DNA from: Lysobacteraceae bacterium SCN 69-320
GTDB taxonomy: Bacteria; Pseudomonadota; Gammaproteobacteria; Xanthomonadales; Rhodanobacteraceae
Direction: 5' to 3'
DNA length: 64,000 nt
Assembly: GCA_001725155.1 (NCBI GenBank)
Contig: MEFP01000016.1
Location: 19,868 to 83,867 of the forward strand
Shown here: piece by piece, positions 42,021 to 51,829 of the stretch
Position numbering within the stretch: position 1 is the first letter of the stretch
Layout of the letters: each line of letters begins with the position of its first letter
The notes under the pieces: generated by a model
Database searches by the model: none
Seen by the model: the letters and a program-made list of their open reading frames with translations, nothing else
Told to the model about the DNA's origin: nothing
Made by a program: the position numbers and the translations under genes

Positions 42021-43922
42021 TCAGGCCTTGCGGCCGAGCAGCGCTCCGCTGCGCACGAGCGCGCAGACGCGCTGGACTTCGGCATCCATGGCGCGATCGC
42101 GCTGCATGAAGCCGACGACGTCGCGCACGCGGGCGAAGGCCTCGCGCACGGCGTCGCCGGCGCGGAATTCGCCGGCCTCGCGCAGCGCCTGCATCAGCGC
42201 GGCGACTTCGTCGCGGAACTGCGCGTGCTCGGCGTGTCCCTCCGCCGGCGCGCCCTGCACCTTGGCCGCGAACGCCGCGAGATCGCCGCGGTCGGCCAGC
42301 CGCCGCGCCGCGTTGAGCATGTCCTGGCGATATTCCAGCGCCTGCGCCGCGGTATAGACCTCCAGCGCGAGCACGTCGGACAGATCGTCGGTCATGTCGA
42401 GCACGTGGCGCGCCTCGTTGGCGCCCATGGACACATGGTCCTCGGCATTCGCGCTGGTCGGGATCGAATAGACGCTGGCCGGATGCGCGCGCGTGGCCAG
42501 GTCGTTGACCAGCGCCGCGGCCGTGTACTGCACGATCATGAAGCCCGAATCGGTCGCGTCCTCGTTGCCGATCAGGAACGCCGGCAGGCCGTCGTTGTTG
42601 GCCGGATCGACCAGTTTGTTCAGACGCCGCTCGGCGATCGAGGCCAGCACCGGAATGGCCGCCTTCAGGTAGCTCATCGCCAGCGCCAGCGGCATGCCGT
42701 GGAAATGGCCGGCGGAGACGACCTGATCCTCGATGACGGACGCATTTTCCATGTGCGGAAAAATCAGCGGATTGTCGGTGACCGCGTTGAGCTCGATGTC
42801 GATGACGCGGCAGGCCTGGCTCCAGGCATCGCGCACCGCACCGTGTACCTGCGGCGCGCAGCGCAGGCAGTAGGCGTCCTGCGGCTGGTGCTTCTTGCCG
42901 CCCTTGAACGGCAGGAAGCGCGCATAGAACGATTCCTTGCCGTGGCGCTGCGCCGGCGGCACATAGTCCCACGACAGATCGAAGCGCGCGGCCTGGTCCT
43001 GCACATGCGACCAGGAACTCGCGAGCCAGGTGCGGAAGCGCGGCACGAGGTGATACGGAATGTCGGCCAGGGTCGAGCCGGCCAGCAGGCGGCGCAGGTT
43101 CGCCGCCGACTGCACCTGACCCGGATGCGGGCGCAGCTGATGCACTTCGGGCTTGAGCGCGCCGGTGCGGCCGGCGAATGCATCCAGGGTCATCGCCGCG
43201 GCGAGATCGGCCACCTCCAGCAGATACTCCATGCGCGCGAGCGCGAGCGTCGCGGTCGCGAGCATCTGCGTCGTGCCGTTGTTCAACGCGAGACCTTCCT
43301 TGAACGACAGGCGCAGCGGCGCGAGGCCGGCGCGCGCGAGCGCTTCGGCGCCGGGCAGGCGCTGGCCGCCGACGAAGGCTTCGCCGCCGCCGAGCAGCAC
43401 GATGGCCAGGTGCGACAGCGGCGCGAGATCGCCGCTGGCGCCGACCGAACCCTTCTGCGGAATCACCGGGATCACATCGCGGTTCAGCAGTTCGGCGAGC
43501 GCCTGCAAGGTGCTCGCGCGGATGCCGGAATGGCCGCGCATCAGGGTGTTCACGCGGATCGCGAGCATCGCGCGCACCACCGGCGGCGCAAACGGTTCGC
43601 CGACGCAGACCGCATGCGTCACGACGAGGTTGTACTGCAGCTCCTCCATCAGCGTGCCGTCGTGGCGCTCCGGATTGCCGCCGGGCAGTTCGTCGCGCGC
43701 GCGGTGCGCGCCGAGCAGCTTGTCGGCGTTGCTGCCGAAGCCCGTCGTCACCCCATAGATGGGTTCGCCGCAGCTGACCTTGTCGGCGAGGAAATCGGCG
43801 GTCTGCTGCACACGGGCCAGCTGCGCCGCATCCAGCGCGATGCGGCGGCCGTCGTAGGCGATCGCGGCCACCTGGGCACGCGTCAGCGAGGAACCGTCGA
43901 GAATGATGGCGTCGTTGTTCAT
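42021..43922 (-). CDS. hutH: Histidine/aromatic ammonia-lyase family protein (long form)
   Basis: MIO motif GSVGASGDLAPLSH, YGVTTGFGSNADK, NAVTDNPLIF, SIPTSANAEDHVSMG; HAL-like TH selectivity motif in LQYNLVVTHAV. Confidence 0.88.
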   Translation of the reverse strand: MNNDAIILDGSSLTRAQVAAIAYDGRRIALDAAQLARVQQTADFLADKVSCGEPIYGVTTGFGSNADKLLGAHRARDELPGGNPERHDGTLMEELQYNLVVTHAVCVGEPFAPPVVRAMLAIRVNTLMRGHSGIRASTLQALAELLNRDVIPVIPQKGSVGASGDLAPLSHLAIVLLGGGEAFVGGQRLPGAEALARAGLAPLRLSFKEGLALNNGTTQMLATATLALARMEYLLEVADLAAAMTLDAFAGRTGALKPEVHQLRPHPGQVQSAANLRRLLAGSTLADIPYHLVPRFRTWLASSWSHVQDQAARFDLSWDYVPPAQRHGKESFYARFLPFKGGKKHQPQDAYCLRCAPQVHGAVRDAWSQACRVIDIELNAVTDNPLIFPHMENASVIEDQVVSAGHFHGMPLALAMSYLKAAIPVLASIAERRLNKLVDPANNDGLPAFLIGNEDATDSGFMIVQYTAAALVNDLATRAHPASVYSIPTSANAEDHVSMGANEARHVLDMTDDLSDVLALEVYTAAQALEYRQDMLNAARRLADRGDLAAFAAKVQGAPAEGHAEHAQFRDEVAALMQALREAGEFRAGDAVREAFARVRDVVGFMQRDRAMDAEVQRVCALVRSGALLGRKA

Positions 43923-43953
43923 GCGGATTTCCAACTGGGAACCATGAATGAGT

Positions 43954-44086
43954 CAGAGCCTGGCTCTGGAACGGAGCCCCCTTGCGTCAAGGGGGTGAAG
44001 AATGATCGTTGAGAACCGCAGGTTCTGATCGTTCTGAACGCCCGACGGGCCGGATCGGCCAAACGCTCGCATGGCGAGCGTTTGGC
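43954..44086. repeat. Array of short perfect hairpins in hutH-hisS intergenic region
   Basis: CAGAGC-CTG-GCTCTG; CCCCCTTG-CGT-CAAGGGGG; AGAACC-GCA-GGTTCT; GCCC-GAC-GGGC; GCCAAACGCTCGC-ATG-GCGAGCGTTTGGC. Confidence 0.8.
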
Positions 44087-44157
44087 GGGGTTGTGGCGAC
44101 AAGCAGCAGGGCACAGGAGCGGCGTTGTGGACACTCGCTCGACCCTTTCCGGCCTCG

Positions 44158-45531
44158 TCAGCCCATCGCCTGCGCCTGTTCGAGCTCCACGCGCAGCGCC
44201 TTGACCAGCTCGGCGCGCGCGACCTCGAATTGCTCGCGCCGGCGCAGGTCCTTGACGATGGCCGTGCCCTTGGCGATTTCGTCGCTGCCGACGACGACGG
44301 CGAACGCGATGCCGGCCTTCTCGGCGTACTTGAACTGCCGGGCGAGCTTGCCGGCTTCGAGCACGACTTCGGTATTGATGCCGGCCTGGCGCAGCTCGTT
44401 CGCGATCGCGAGATAGCGCGGCAGCTCGGCTTCATCCATCTGCGTGACGAGTACCTGCACCGTGCTCGCGCCGGTGCCGATCAGGCCGGCCTCGCGCAAC
44501 TGCCAGTACAGGCGCGTCGCGCCGATGGAAATGCCGACACCCGGCAGGTGCGACTTGGTGTAGTGGCCGGCCAGGTTCTCGTAGCGGCCGCCCGAGCAGA
44601 TCGAGCCGATCTGCGGGTGATCGGTCAGGTGCGTCTCGTAGACCGTGCCGGTGTAGTAGTCCAGACCGCGCGCGATCGACAGGTTCAGCGCGTAGAACTG
44701 TTCTGGAACGCCTAGCGCGCGGATCAATTCCAGTACCTCGCGCAGCTCGATGATGCCTTCGTTGAACGCCGCGCTGCCCTGCCCGAGCGCATCGAGCCGG
44801 GCCAAGGCATCGGCGTGGCCGGCCGAGCGCGTCTGCACGAAGTCGAGGATGCGCGCGACGTCGTCGGCCGTCAGGCCGAAGTCGCCGTCGCGCAGGGTCT
44901 GCGCGACCTTGTCCGCGCCGACTTTGTCGAGCTTGTCGATCTCGCGCAGGATCAACGCCTGGCGCTCCGCGTCGGCCTGGCCGAGATTCTCGAAGAAACC
45001 GCGCAGCAGCTTGCGGTTGTTGAGCTGGATCGTGAACGGGCCGATCTTCAGGTCGCGGAACACCTGATAGATCACGGCCGGCAGCTCGGCGTCGTAGCGG
45101 ATCGACAACGCGTCCTTGCCGATCACGTCGATGTCGCACTGGTAGAACTCGCGGAAGCGGCCGCGCTGCTGGCGCTCGCCGCGATAGACGCGCTGCATCT
45201 GGTAGCGGCGGAACGGGAAGTTGAGCTGGTGCTCGTGCTCGGCGACGTAGCGCGCGAGCGGCACGGTCAGGTCGAAGCGCAGCGCCATCTCAGGTGTGCC
45301 GCCCTTCTCCAGATTGCCGGTCGACTGCACGAAATAGACCTGGCGTTCGGTCTCGCCGCCTTCCTTGGTCAGCAGCACCTCGGTCAGCTCCATGACCGGC
45401 GTCTCCACCGGCAGGAAGCCGAAGCGCTCGAAGCTGCGGCGTATCGTGTCGAGCATGTCCTGGAACGCAATCTGATCCAGCGGCAGCAGTTCGAGCACGC
45501 CGGGCGGCGTGCGGGCGGCGGTCAATGCCAT
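44158..45531 (-). CDS. hisS: Histidyl-tRNA synthetase
   Basis: [54 protein letters not shown]. Confidence 0.97.
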   Translation of the reverse strand: MALTAARTPPGVLELLPLDQIAFQDMLDTIRRSFERFGFLPVETPVMELTEVLLTKEGGETERQVYFVQSTGNLEKGGTPEMALRFDLTVPLARYVAEHEHQLNFPFRRYQMQRVYRGERQQRGRFREFYQCDIDVIGKDALSIRYDAELPAVIYQVFRDLKIGPFTIQLNNRKLLRGFFENLGQADAERQALILREIDKLDKVGADKVAQTLRDGDFGLTADDVARILDFVQTRSAGHADALARLDALGQGSAAFNEGIIELREVLELIRALGVPEQFYALNLSIARGLDYYTGTVYETHLTDHPQIGSICSGGRYENLAGHYTKSHLPGVGISIGATRLYWQLREAGLIGTGASTVQVLVTQMDEAELPRYLAIANELRQAGINTEVVLEAGKLARQFKYAEKAGIAFAVVVGSDEIAKGTAIVKDLRRREQFEVARAELVKALRVELEQAQAMG

Positions 45532-45670
45532 GGAATTCCTCGGTACGTGGTGCGGGCCGGGCGCGAAGGGCGCATAGCCTAGCAGAAGGCCGCGAGCGGG
45601 CTCGGTCATGTAATAGCGGGTTGTTACTTGCCGGGAATGGGAATCGGGAATCGTCGAAACCGCACGGCGA

Positions 45671-45896
45671 AACCCATCCCCACCCATACCCTCCCCTTGA
45701 AGGGGAGGGTTTCACAGCGAACTGCCTTCAAGCCCTCTCCCTCAAGGGAAGATTTAAAAGCGATGCCTTCAAGCCCTCCCCTTCAAGGGAGGATTTCAAA
45801 GCGGACGCCTTCAGCCCTCCCCTTCAAGGGAGGATTTCAAAGCGGACGCCTTCAAGCCCTCCCCTTCAAGGGGAGGGTATGGGTGGGGATGGGGTT
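45671..45896. repeat. REP-like palindromic element with internal ~41-bp tandem units
   Basis: Outer inverted arms AACCCATCCCCACCCATACCCTCCCC / GGGGAGGGTATGGGTGGGGATGGGGTT enclosing three GCCTTCA(A)GCCCTCYCC... units. Confidence 0.9.
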
Positions 45897-46240
45897 GCTT
45901 CGCACGATCGGGCAACAGCCAAAGCATCGCGCCGCAAGCTTCCAGCCCGGTTCCTACGATTCCCGGCCAAAACAAAGCAGCGCTCGCCAATCCCCGCCCA
46001 TTCCCGTATAGTCCGACGGTTCTCGTGCGGACTCCCCGGCTTCCCTACCGGATTTCTGGCGTGACGCAGCCGGCGCGATCCTGGCGCCCGCCACGTCTGC
46101 AGCTTTCTCTCTCCACCGGCTTCCACGACGACACGGCAAGGCCTCAAGCGCCCGCCGTCACCATTTCTACCTGCAGCGCGGATATATGGCCCTGGACGGC
46201 CGTTGGGAACGCTCTGGGTTTTCTGCTGAGGAGCAATCCC

Positions 46241-47617
46241 ATGTCTTTCGACAACCTCGGGCTGTCGCCCGCTCTGCTGTGCGCGCTCAACGAGCTCGGC
46301 TACGACACCCCCACGCCGATCCAGGCCGAAGCGATCCCGCTCGTGCTGGCCGGCCGCGACCTGCTCGCCGGCGCGCAGACCGGCACCGGCAAGACCGCCG
46401 CCTTCGCGCTGCCGCTGCTGGAACGCCTCTATCCGAACGGCGCGCTGCGCAAGGATCAGCCGCGCAAGGTGCGCGCGCTGGTACTGACGCCGACGCGCGA
46501 ACTCGCCGTGCAGGTGCATGACAGCATCCGCGCCTACGGCAAGAACATCCGCTTCAACTCCACCACGATCTTCGGCGGCGTCGGCATGGGCGGCCAGGTG
46601 CAGGCGCTCAAGCGCGGCATGGACCTGATCGTCGCCACGCCGGGCCGCCTGATCGACCATCTCGACCAGCGCACCCTGAACCTGCGCGACGTCGAGATCC
46701 TCGTGCTCGACGAAGCCGACCGCATGCTCGACATGGGCTTCCTGCCGGCGCTGAAGAAGATCCTCGGCCAGCTGCCGCGCCAGCGCCAGAACCTGATGTT
46801 CTCGGCGACCTATGCCGACGACATCCGCAAGCTCGCGACCGAGCTGCTGAACGATCCGGCGCAGATCCAGATCGCGCAGCAGAACAGCGTCGCGGCCACG
46901 GTCGAACACCGCGTCTATGCGGTCGACGCCGAGCGCAAGAAGGACCTGCTGATCGAACTGCTCGCGCAGGACAGCCGCCGCCAGACCCTCGTGTTCGGCC
47001 GCACCAAGCACGGCTCGGACCGACTGGCCAAGCAGCTGTGCCAGGCCGGCTTCAAGGCCGACGCGATCCACGGCAACAAGAGCCAGAACGCGCGCCAGCG
47101 CGCGCTGAAGGACTTCAAGGACGGCCGCATCCACGTACTGGTCGCGACCGACATCGCCGCGCGCGGTCTGGACATCGACCAGCTGCCCGTCGTCATCAAC
47201 CACGACCTGCCGATGGTCGCGGCCGACTACGTGCACCGCATCGGCCGCACCGGCCGCGCCGGCTGCGACGGTATTGCACTGTCGCTGGTCAGCCGCGACG
47301 AGCAGGGCCTGCTCAACGACATCCAGCGGCTTCTGAAGCGCGACATCGAGATCGCCGTGCTGCCGGGCTTCGAGCCCAAGCTGCCGCTGCGCACCGGCGC
47401 CGACGCCCAGCGCGCCGGCAAGCCCAAGCAGCCCGGCCGCAGCACCGCGCGCCGCGGCCACGTCGCCCAGCCGACCGGCGGCAAGCACCACGCCGGCCGC
47501 GACCAGCGTCGCGGCGGCGGCAACGGCGGCCAGACCAGCGGCCGTCGCTCGGGCAACGGCAATGCCGGCGGCAACGGCGGCAACAACGGCGGCCGCGGCT
47601 CGCGTTCGCCGCGTTGA
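46241..47617 (+). CDS. rhlE: DEAD-box ATP-dependent RNA helicase (RhlE type)
   Basis: AQTGTGKT, PTRELAVQV, LDEADRMLDMGF, SAT, HRIGRTGRAG; Gly-rich basic tail. Confidence 0.95.
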   Translation: MSFDNLGLSPALLCALNELGYDTPTPIQAEAIPLVLAGRDLLAGAQTGTGKTAAFALPLLERLYPNGALRKDQPRKVRALVLTPTRELAVQVHDSIRAYGKNIRFNSTTIFGGVGMGGQVQALKRGMDLIVATPGRLIDHLDQRTLNLRDVEILVLDEADRMLDMGFLPALKKILGQLPRQRQNLMFSATYADDIRKLATELLNDPAQIQIAQQNSVAATVEHRVYAVDAERKKDLLIELLAQDSRRQTLVFGRTKHGSDRLAKQLCQAGFKADAIHGNKSQNARQRALKDFKDGRIHVLVATDIAARGLDIDQLPVVINHDLPMVAADYVHRIGRTGRAGCDGIALSLVSRDEQGLLNDIQRLLKRDIEIAVLPGFEPKLPLRTGADAQRAGKPKQPGRSTARRGHVAQPTGGKHHAGRDQRRGGGNGGQTSGRRSGNGNAGGNGGNNGGRGSRSPR

Positions 47618-47712
47618 ATCCGCACGCGCCATGCGGCGTGTCCGGCTGATCCGGACCGCGCACGGCGCAGCGACGGCAGGCGGACTGCGCCGCCGCCTCA
47701 TCCGGCTGCACC

Positions 47713-47747
47713 GCGGCAAAGCGCGATCACCGACCGCGCTTTGCCGC
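47713..47747 (+). terminator. Stem-loop downstream of rhlE (13-bp perfect arms)
   Basis: GCGGCAAAGCGCG-ATCACCGAC-CGCGCTTTGCCGC. Confidence 0.6.
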
Positions 47748-47765
47748 CCGATCGACACGTATGCG

Positions 47766-47793
47766 AACCTCGGCGGGTTTCCGCCGGGGTTTT
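47766..47793 (+). terminator. Rho-independent terminator-like hairpin
   Basis: AACCTCGGCGG-GTTT-CCGCCGGGGTTTT. Confidence 0.6.
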
Positions 47794-47796
47794 CGC

Positions 47797-48882
47797 ATGA
47801 ACAACCGTGCCGCCGCCTCTCCCGCTCCACGCTTCGCCTCGGTCGACGCGCTGCGCGGGCTGACCGTCGCGGCCATGCTGCTCGTCAACGACGCGGGCGA
47901 CTGGAGCCACGTGTATCCGTGGCTGGAACATGCGGCCTGGAACGGCTGCAATCCGGCGGATTACATCTTTCCCTTTTTTCTGTTCGTCGCCGGCGTTTCG
48001 CTGGCGCTCGCGCTCGAACCGGCGCTGGAACGCGGTCGCGCACCGGCGGCTTTGCGGCGCGGCGTGCTCGGCCGCGCCGCTCGGCTGTTTGCCGCAGGGC
48101 TGTTCCTGCATGCGGCCGCGGCGCTGCTGATTGCCGAGCGCAGTTTCCGCCTGCCCGGCGTGCTGCAGCGCATTGCACTGTGCGTCGCGCTGGCCGGCGC
48201 GATCGCGCTGTATCGGCAGCCGCGGACGCAATGGGTGCTGCTCGGCCTGTTGCTGTTCGGCCATGGCGCGCTGCTGGCCTGGGGCGGCACGGCGCCGGAC
48301 GCGAATCCGGAGCTCTACTTCGACAGCGCCGTGCTCGGGCGTCTGGCTTATCAGTACGACGCGGCCAGCGGTCGCGCGTTCGATCCCGAAGGCCTCGTCA
48401 GCACCCTCGGCGCGCTCGCGACGACCGTGCTGGGTTTGCGCGCCGGGCATTGGTTGCGCTGCGGCGATCTCGGCGCACTGGCGCGTGCGGGTTTCCTCAC
48501 GGCAGCCGCTGGCGCCGCCCTGGATTTCGTACAGCCGATCAACAAGGCGCTATGGACGCCGGCCTATGTGCTGTGGACCGGCGGCATTGCCTGTCTCGCG
48601 CTGCTCGCGGCGCACAGGCTCGCCGAGGGGCGCGGCATCCGGCTGCCCGGCGGCGCGCTCGGACGCAACGCCATGCTCGCGTATGCGGGATCGTGGCTCC
48701 TGGTCTGCGTACTCGCCGCGACCGGCGCGGACCGCTGGCTCTATGCGCACGCGTTCGCGAACTGGCTGACGCCGCTGGCCGGTGCGGAATTCGCTTCGGC
48801 TGCCTGGGCTGCCGCGATCGTCGCGGTCTGGTGGCTCATTGCGATCGCGCTGGACCGGCGGGGCTGGTACTGGAAGATCTGA
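47797..48882 (+). CDS. NagX-like membrane acyltransferase (heparan-alpha-glucosaminide N-acetyltransferase/DUF5009 family)
   Basis: RFASVDALRGLTVAAMLLVNDAGDW...NPADYIFPFFLFVAGVSLALAL; ~10 TM. Confidence 0.88.
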   Translation: MNNRAAASPAPRFASVDALRGLTVAAMLLVNDAGDWSHVYPWLEHAAWNGCNPADYIFPFFLFVAGVSLALALEPALERGRAPAALRRGVLGRAARLFAAGLFLHAAAALLIAERSFRLPGVLQRIALCVALAGAIALYRQPRTQWVLLGLLLFGHGALLAWGGTAPDANPELYFDSAVLGRLAYQYDAASGRAFDPEGLVSTLGALATTVLGLRAGHWLRCGDLGALARAGFLTAAAGAALDFVQPINKALWTPAYVLWTGGIACLALLAAHRLAEGRGIRLPGGALGRNAMLAYAGSWLLVCVLAATGADRWLYAHAFANWLTPLAGAEFASAAWAAAIVAVWWLIAIALDRRGWYWKI

Positions 48883-49011
48883 GCGTGCGCCGGCGAAGCT
48901 CCGACAGCTCGGCGCCGGGTTCGCGGCGCCCGCCGCCGGCCTGCGCCCGTTCCGCGACGACGCGTCGCGGCGGAACAGGCGCGCGGCCGCCTGTTCGGCG
49001 CCCGTCCCGCC

Positions 49012-51519
49012 CTACGGACCGAAGCCGTCGGCGAAGATCTGGTCCACGCTGCAGACGCCCGGAACCTGCGCATGGCTCAGCGCGATGTCGTCGACGTACC
49101 AGCCCTGCCCGGCCGTACCGCCGTCGGTGCGGTAGAGCCAGCGCAGCTGCACGCTCTGGCCCGCATAGGCCGACAGGTCGATGCGCGAGTTCGTCCAGCT
49201 GGTCAGCTGGTTCGTGCCCGTGAAAGCACCGGAGCCTTGCGCGATGCCGCAGAGCGTGCCGCCGTTCGTGATCGACGACGGGTAGCCGCCGATCGGCGTC
49301 AGCCGCGTCCAGGTCGCGCCGTTGTCGGCGGACACTTCGACGACGCCGCCGTCCCAGCCGGCTTCGATGTCCCAGGCGCTCCAGAACGACAGTTCGGCGC
49401 TCTGCCCGGCCGTCAGGCTCAAGGTCGGGCTGACCAGCGAGACGCAGAGATTGTTGGCCGAGGTCGACCAGAAGCTCTGCGCACCGCTGCGCTTGCGCGT
49501 CGTCGCCGTATGCCAGCCCGCATGCTGCGGCGCTTCCACGGCGTTCGTGACCGGGCCGGCCAGCGAGGTGTCGAACAGCGGCTCGCCGGGTTCGGCGCCC
49601 GAGACGAAGGTGCCGTCCTGCGCCGGACCGGTCGCGAAGCCGGCGAGCTCCACGCCGTTGCCGTCTTCAGCACCGTTGGCCGCATCGACGGCGCGCACGA
49701 CGTAGTAGCGGTTCGCGCCGCCGGCGACGCTGTCGTCGGAATAGCTCTGCGTCTGCAGTCCGCTCGCGATGCGGTTGGCCGCCGCCGGCACGAAGCCGGC
49801 ACTGTCGCCGCGATAGATCGAATACCGCGCAGGGCCGCCGCAGGCCGGCGCCGCGGCATTCCAGTTCAGATCCAGCCGGCAGCGCGGCGTGGCCGCATTG
49901 GAGACCGCGGAAACGCCGCCGAACAGCGGGGCCGCCGTGCAGTCGCCGCCGGTCTGCGCTTCGACGCAGGCCGAGGCGACGGAGGCGCACTGGCCGTTGG
50001 CAGTCTGCTCGACGACGCGATAGCCGTAGGTGACCTGGCCGGACGCGCCGGTGTCGGTGAACGTCGACGTGGTCAGGCCGCTGGCCAGGGTCGAGAACGC
50101 GCCGCCGCAGCCGCCCTGAGCGCGCTCCACCTTCCAGATCGCGCCGGCGCTGCCCGAGCCGGTCCAGCCCAGGGCGATCTGTCCGCTGCCCGCCGGTACC
50201 GCGCTCAGCGCCGAGGGCGCCGCCGGCGGGCTGCACAGCTGCGGCGCGACGACGAAGAAGCCCTCGTCGATGCCGGTCAGGATCACGTTGCCGCTGCCGG
50301 GAAAACGGTAATTGTTCCAGTTGCCGTTGAACTCGGCGTTGTTGCTGGCCGGATAGACGTCGAAATACGCCACCTCGGTCATCTGCGCCTGGGACAGATT
50401 CTCCAGCCGCAGTATGCGCAGACCCGACTCGTAGTTCGATTCGTAGACGTACTGGCCGTGCACGTAGAGGTTGTGGTCGATCACGCCGAGGGCGTGCTCG
50501 TGATAGCCGACGAGCACCGGCGCGTCGAGGTCGGCCAGATCGAATACCAGCGTGCGCGCGTTGTGGCCGAAGCTGGTCTCGTCGAGCTCGTCGTTGAGCA
50601 GCGCATAGCGCTGGTCATCGGTGAACCAGGCCTGGTGCGGATAGCCCGCCCCGGTCCAGGTCAGGGACGACAAGGTCACCGGCGCGGACTTGCTGGTCAC
50701 GTCGACGATCGCGAAGCGCTTGGTCGGGCCGTTCGCGTTGAGGCAGATCTCCTTGCCCTGGTGCGCCGTGTCCGGTCCCGTATAGACGAAACACTGGCTT
50801 TCATGCGTATAGCTGCCGGTCGTCACGCAGCCGACGAAGGTCGGATTGGCCGGCGCATGGATGTCGTAGATGCGCAGCGCGCCGGTCGCGCTCGGCGCGG
50901 GACAGGTATTGCTGCCGGCCACGTAGGCGAAGCCGGTCGCTTCATTGATCGCGATCGTGTGGCCGCGGCCGAAGTCGCCGCGGAACGCGTCTTCGCTGAA
51001 GGTCTGCGGCGTGGTCACGCCGCGCAGACGGGTCAGGTCGAACACCTGCAGGCCGTGGTTGCCGTTGTTGTCGCTGACGACGTAGGCATAGTTCGCGTAG
51101 ACGCGCACGTCGCGCCAGATCGAGCTGCCGGTATGCGTGGGCAGCTTGCCGAGGTACTTCGGATGGGTCGGGTCGGCGAGCTCGAACATCGCCAGGCCGT
51201 CGTTGGCGCCGATCAGCGCGTATTCGAGCTGCGTGGTCGGATCGGTCCAGCCCCAGAGGCTGTTCGTGCTGGTCGAGGAAAACGTCGCGACCGGCGTGAA
51301 CGAGAGCAGGTCGATGTTGGAACAGGGATAGCCCGCGGCAAGGCCGCCGACACAGGGCGTCCCATGCAGCGGCGCCAGCGGCGGCGGCTGCGCCGGGCGT
51401 GCCGCGAGCTGCGCCTGCATCAGCGGGCTGAGTCCGCCGGAATCGGCCGCAGCCAGCGGCGCGGACAGCAACAATCCCCAACACACCGCCAGGCCGGCGT
51501 GAATCCCTGCGCGCTTCAT
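49012..51519 (-). CDS. Secreted choice-of-anchor B-type protein with Fn3-like and jelly-roll domains
   Basis: TWTGAGYPHQAWFTDDQRYALLNDELDE, NLYVHGQYVYESNYESGLRIL; signal peptide; C-term CSVDQIFADGFGP. Confidence 0.85.
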   Translation of the reverse strand: MKRAGIHAGLAVCWGLLLSAPLAAADSGGLSPLMQAQLAARPAQPPPLAPLHGTPCVGGLAAGYPCSNIDLLSFTPVATFSSTSTNSLWGWTDPTTQLEYALIGANDGLAMFELADPTHPKYLGKLPTHTGSSIWRDVRVYANYAYVVSDNNGNHGLQVFDLTRLRGVTTPQTFSEDAFRGDFGRGHTIAINEATGFAYVAGSNTCPAPSATGALRIYDIHAPANPTFVGCVTTGSYTHESQCFVYTGPDTAHQGKEICLNANGPTKRFAIVDVTSKSAPVTLSSLTWTGAGYPHQAWFTDDQRYALLNDELDETSFGHNARTLVFDLADLDAPVLVGYHEHALGVIDHNLYVHGQYVYESNYESGLRILRLENLSQAQMTEVAYFDVYPASNNAEFNGNWNNYRFPGSGNVILTGIDEGFFVVAPQLCSPPAAPSALSAVPAGSGQIALGWTGSGSAGAIWKVERAQGGCGGAFSTLASGLTTSTFTDTGASGQVTYGYRVVEQTANGQCASVASACVEAQTGGDCTAAPLFGGVSAVSNAATPRCRLDLNWNAAAPACGGPARYSIYRGDSAGFVPAAANRIASGLQTQSYSDDSVAGGANRYYVVRAVDAANGAEDGNGVELAGFATGPAQDGTFVSGAEPGEPLFDTSLAGPVTNAVEAPQHAGWHTATTRKRSGAQSFWSTSANNLCVSLVSPTLSLTAGQSAELSFWSAWDIEAGWDGGVVEVSADNGATWTRLTPIGGYPSSITNGGTLCGIAQGSGAFTGTNQLTSWTNSRIDLSAYAGQSVQLRWLYRTDGGTAGQGWYVDDIALSHAQVPGVCSVDQIFADGFGP

Positions 51520-51829
51520 AAGTCGCTCCCCCGTTGATCCGCCGATTCTAGGCAGGCGCGGTGGCGCACTCCAAGCGGTCTTCCCGGCGGCGGCGCCGGG
51601 CAGCCGCACGGCGGCACGCCATCTCGGCCACGCGACGGAGCCGCCGGTGCATCGTCTTACGCCGAACTACGCGCCGATCCGGCATTCTGCGGCCGGCGTT
51701 CCCGGTGCATTGCGGCGCAGCAGCACGGCCGGCGCAGCCGCGGCAAAGCGCCTGGGACTTCCGTCAGGGGCAGGATGGCCGGCGAGGGTTTAGGATCGAC
51801 GCCCGTTTTCCTGTCCGGAGTGCGTTTCC

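Noticed and set aside
45671-45896. Possible CRISPR array
   Set aside because: Units are directly abutting tandem copies without unique spacers, and no cas genes are present.
45628-46011. ORFs encoding [16 protein letters not shown] / [13 protein letters not shown] peptides
   Set aside because: Translations of the REP palindromes; the same peptides recur at every REP copy (45.7, 54.2 and 63.8 kb).
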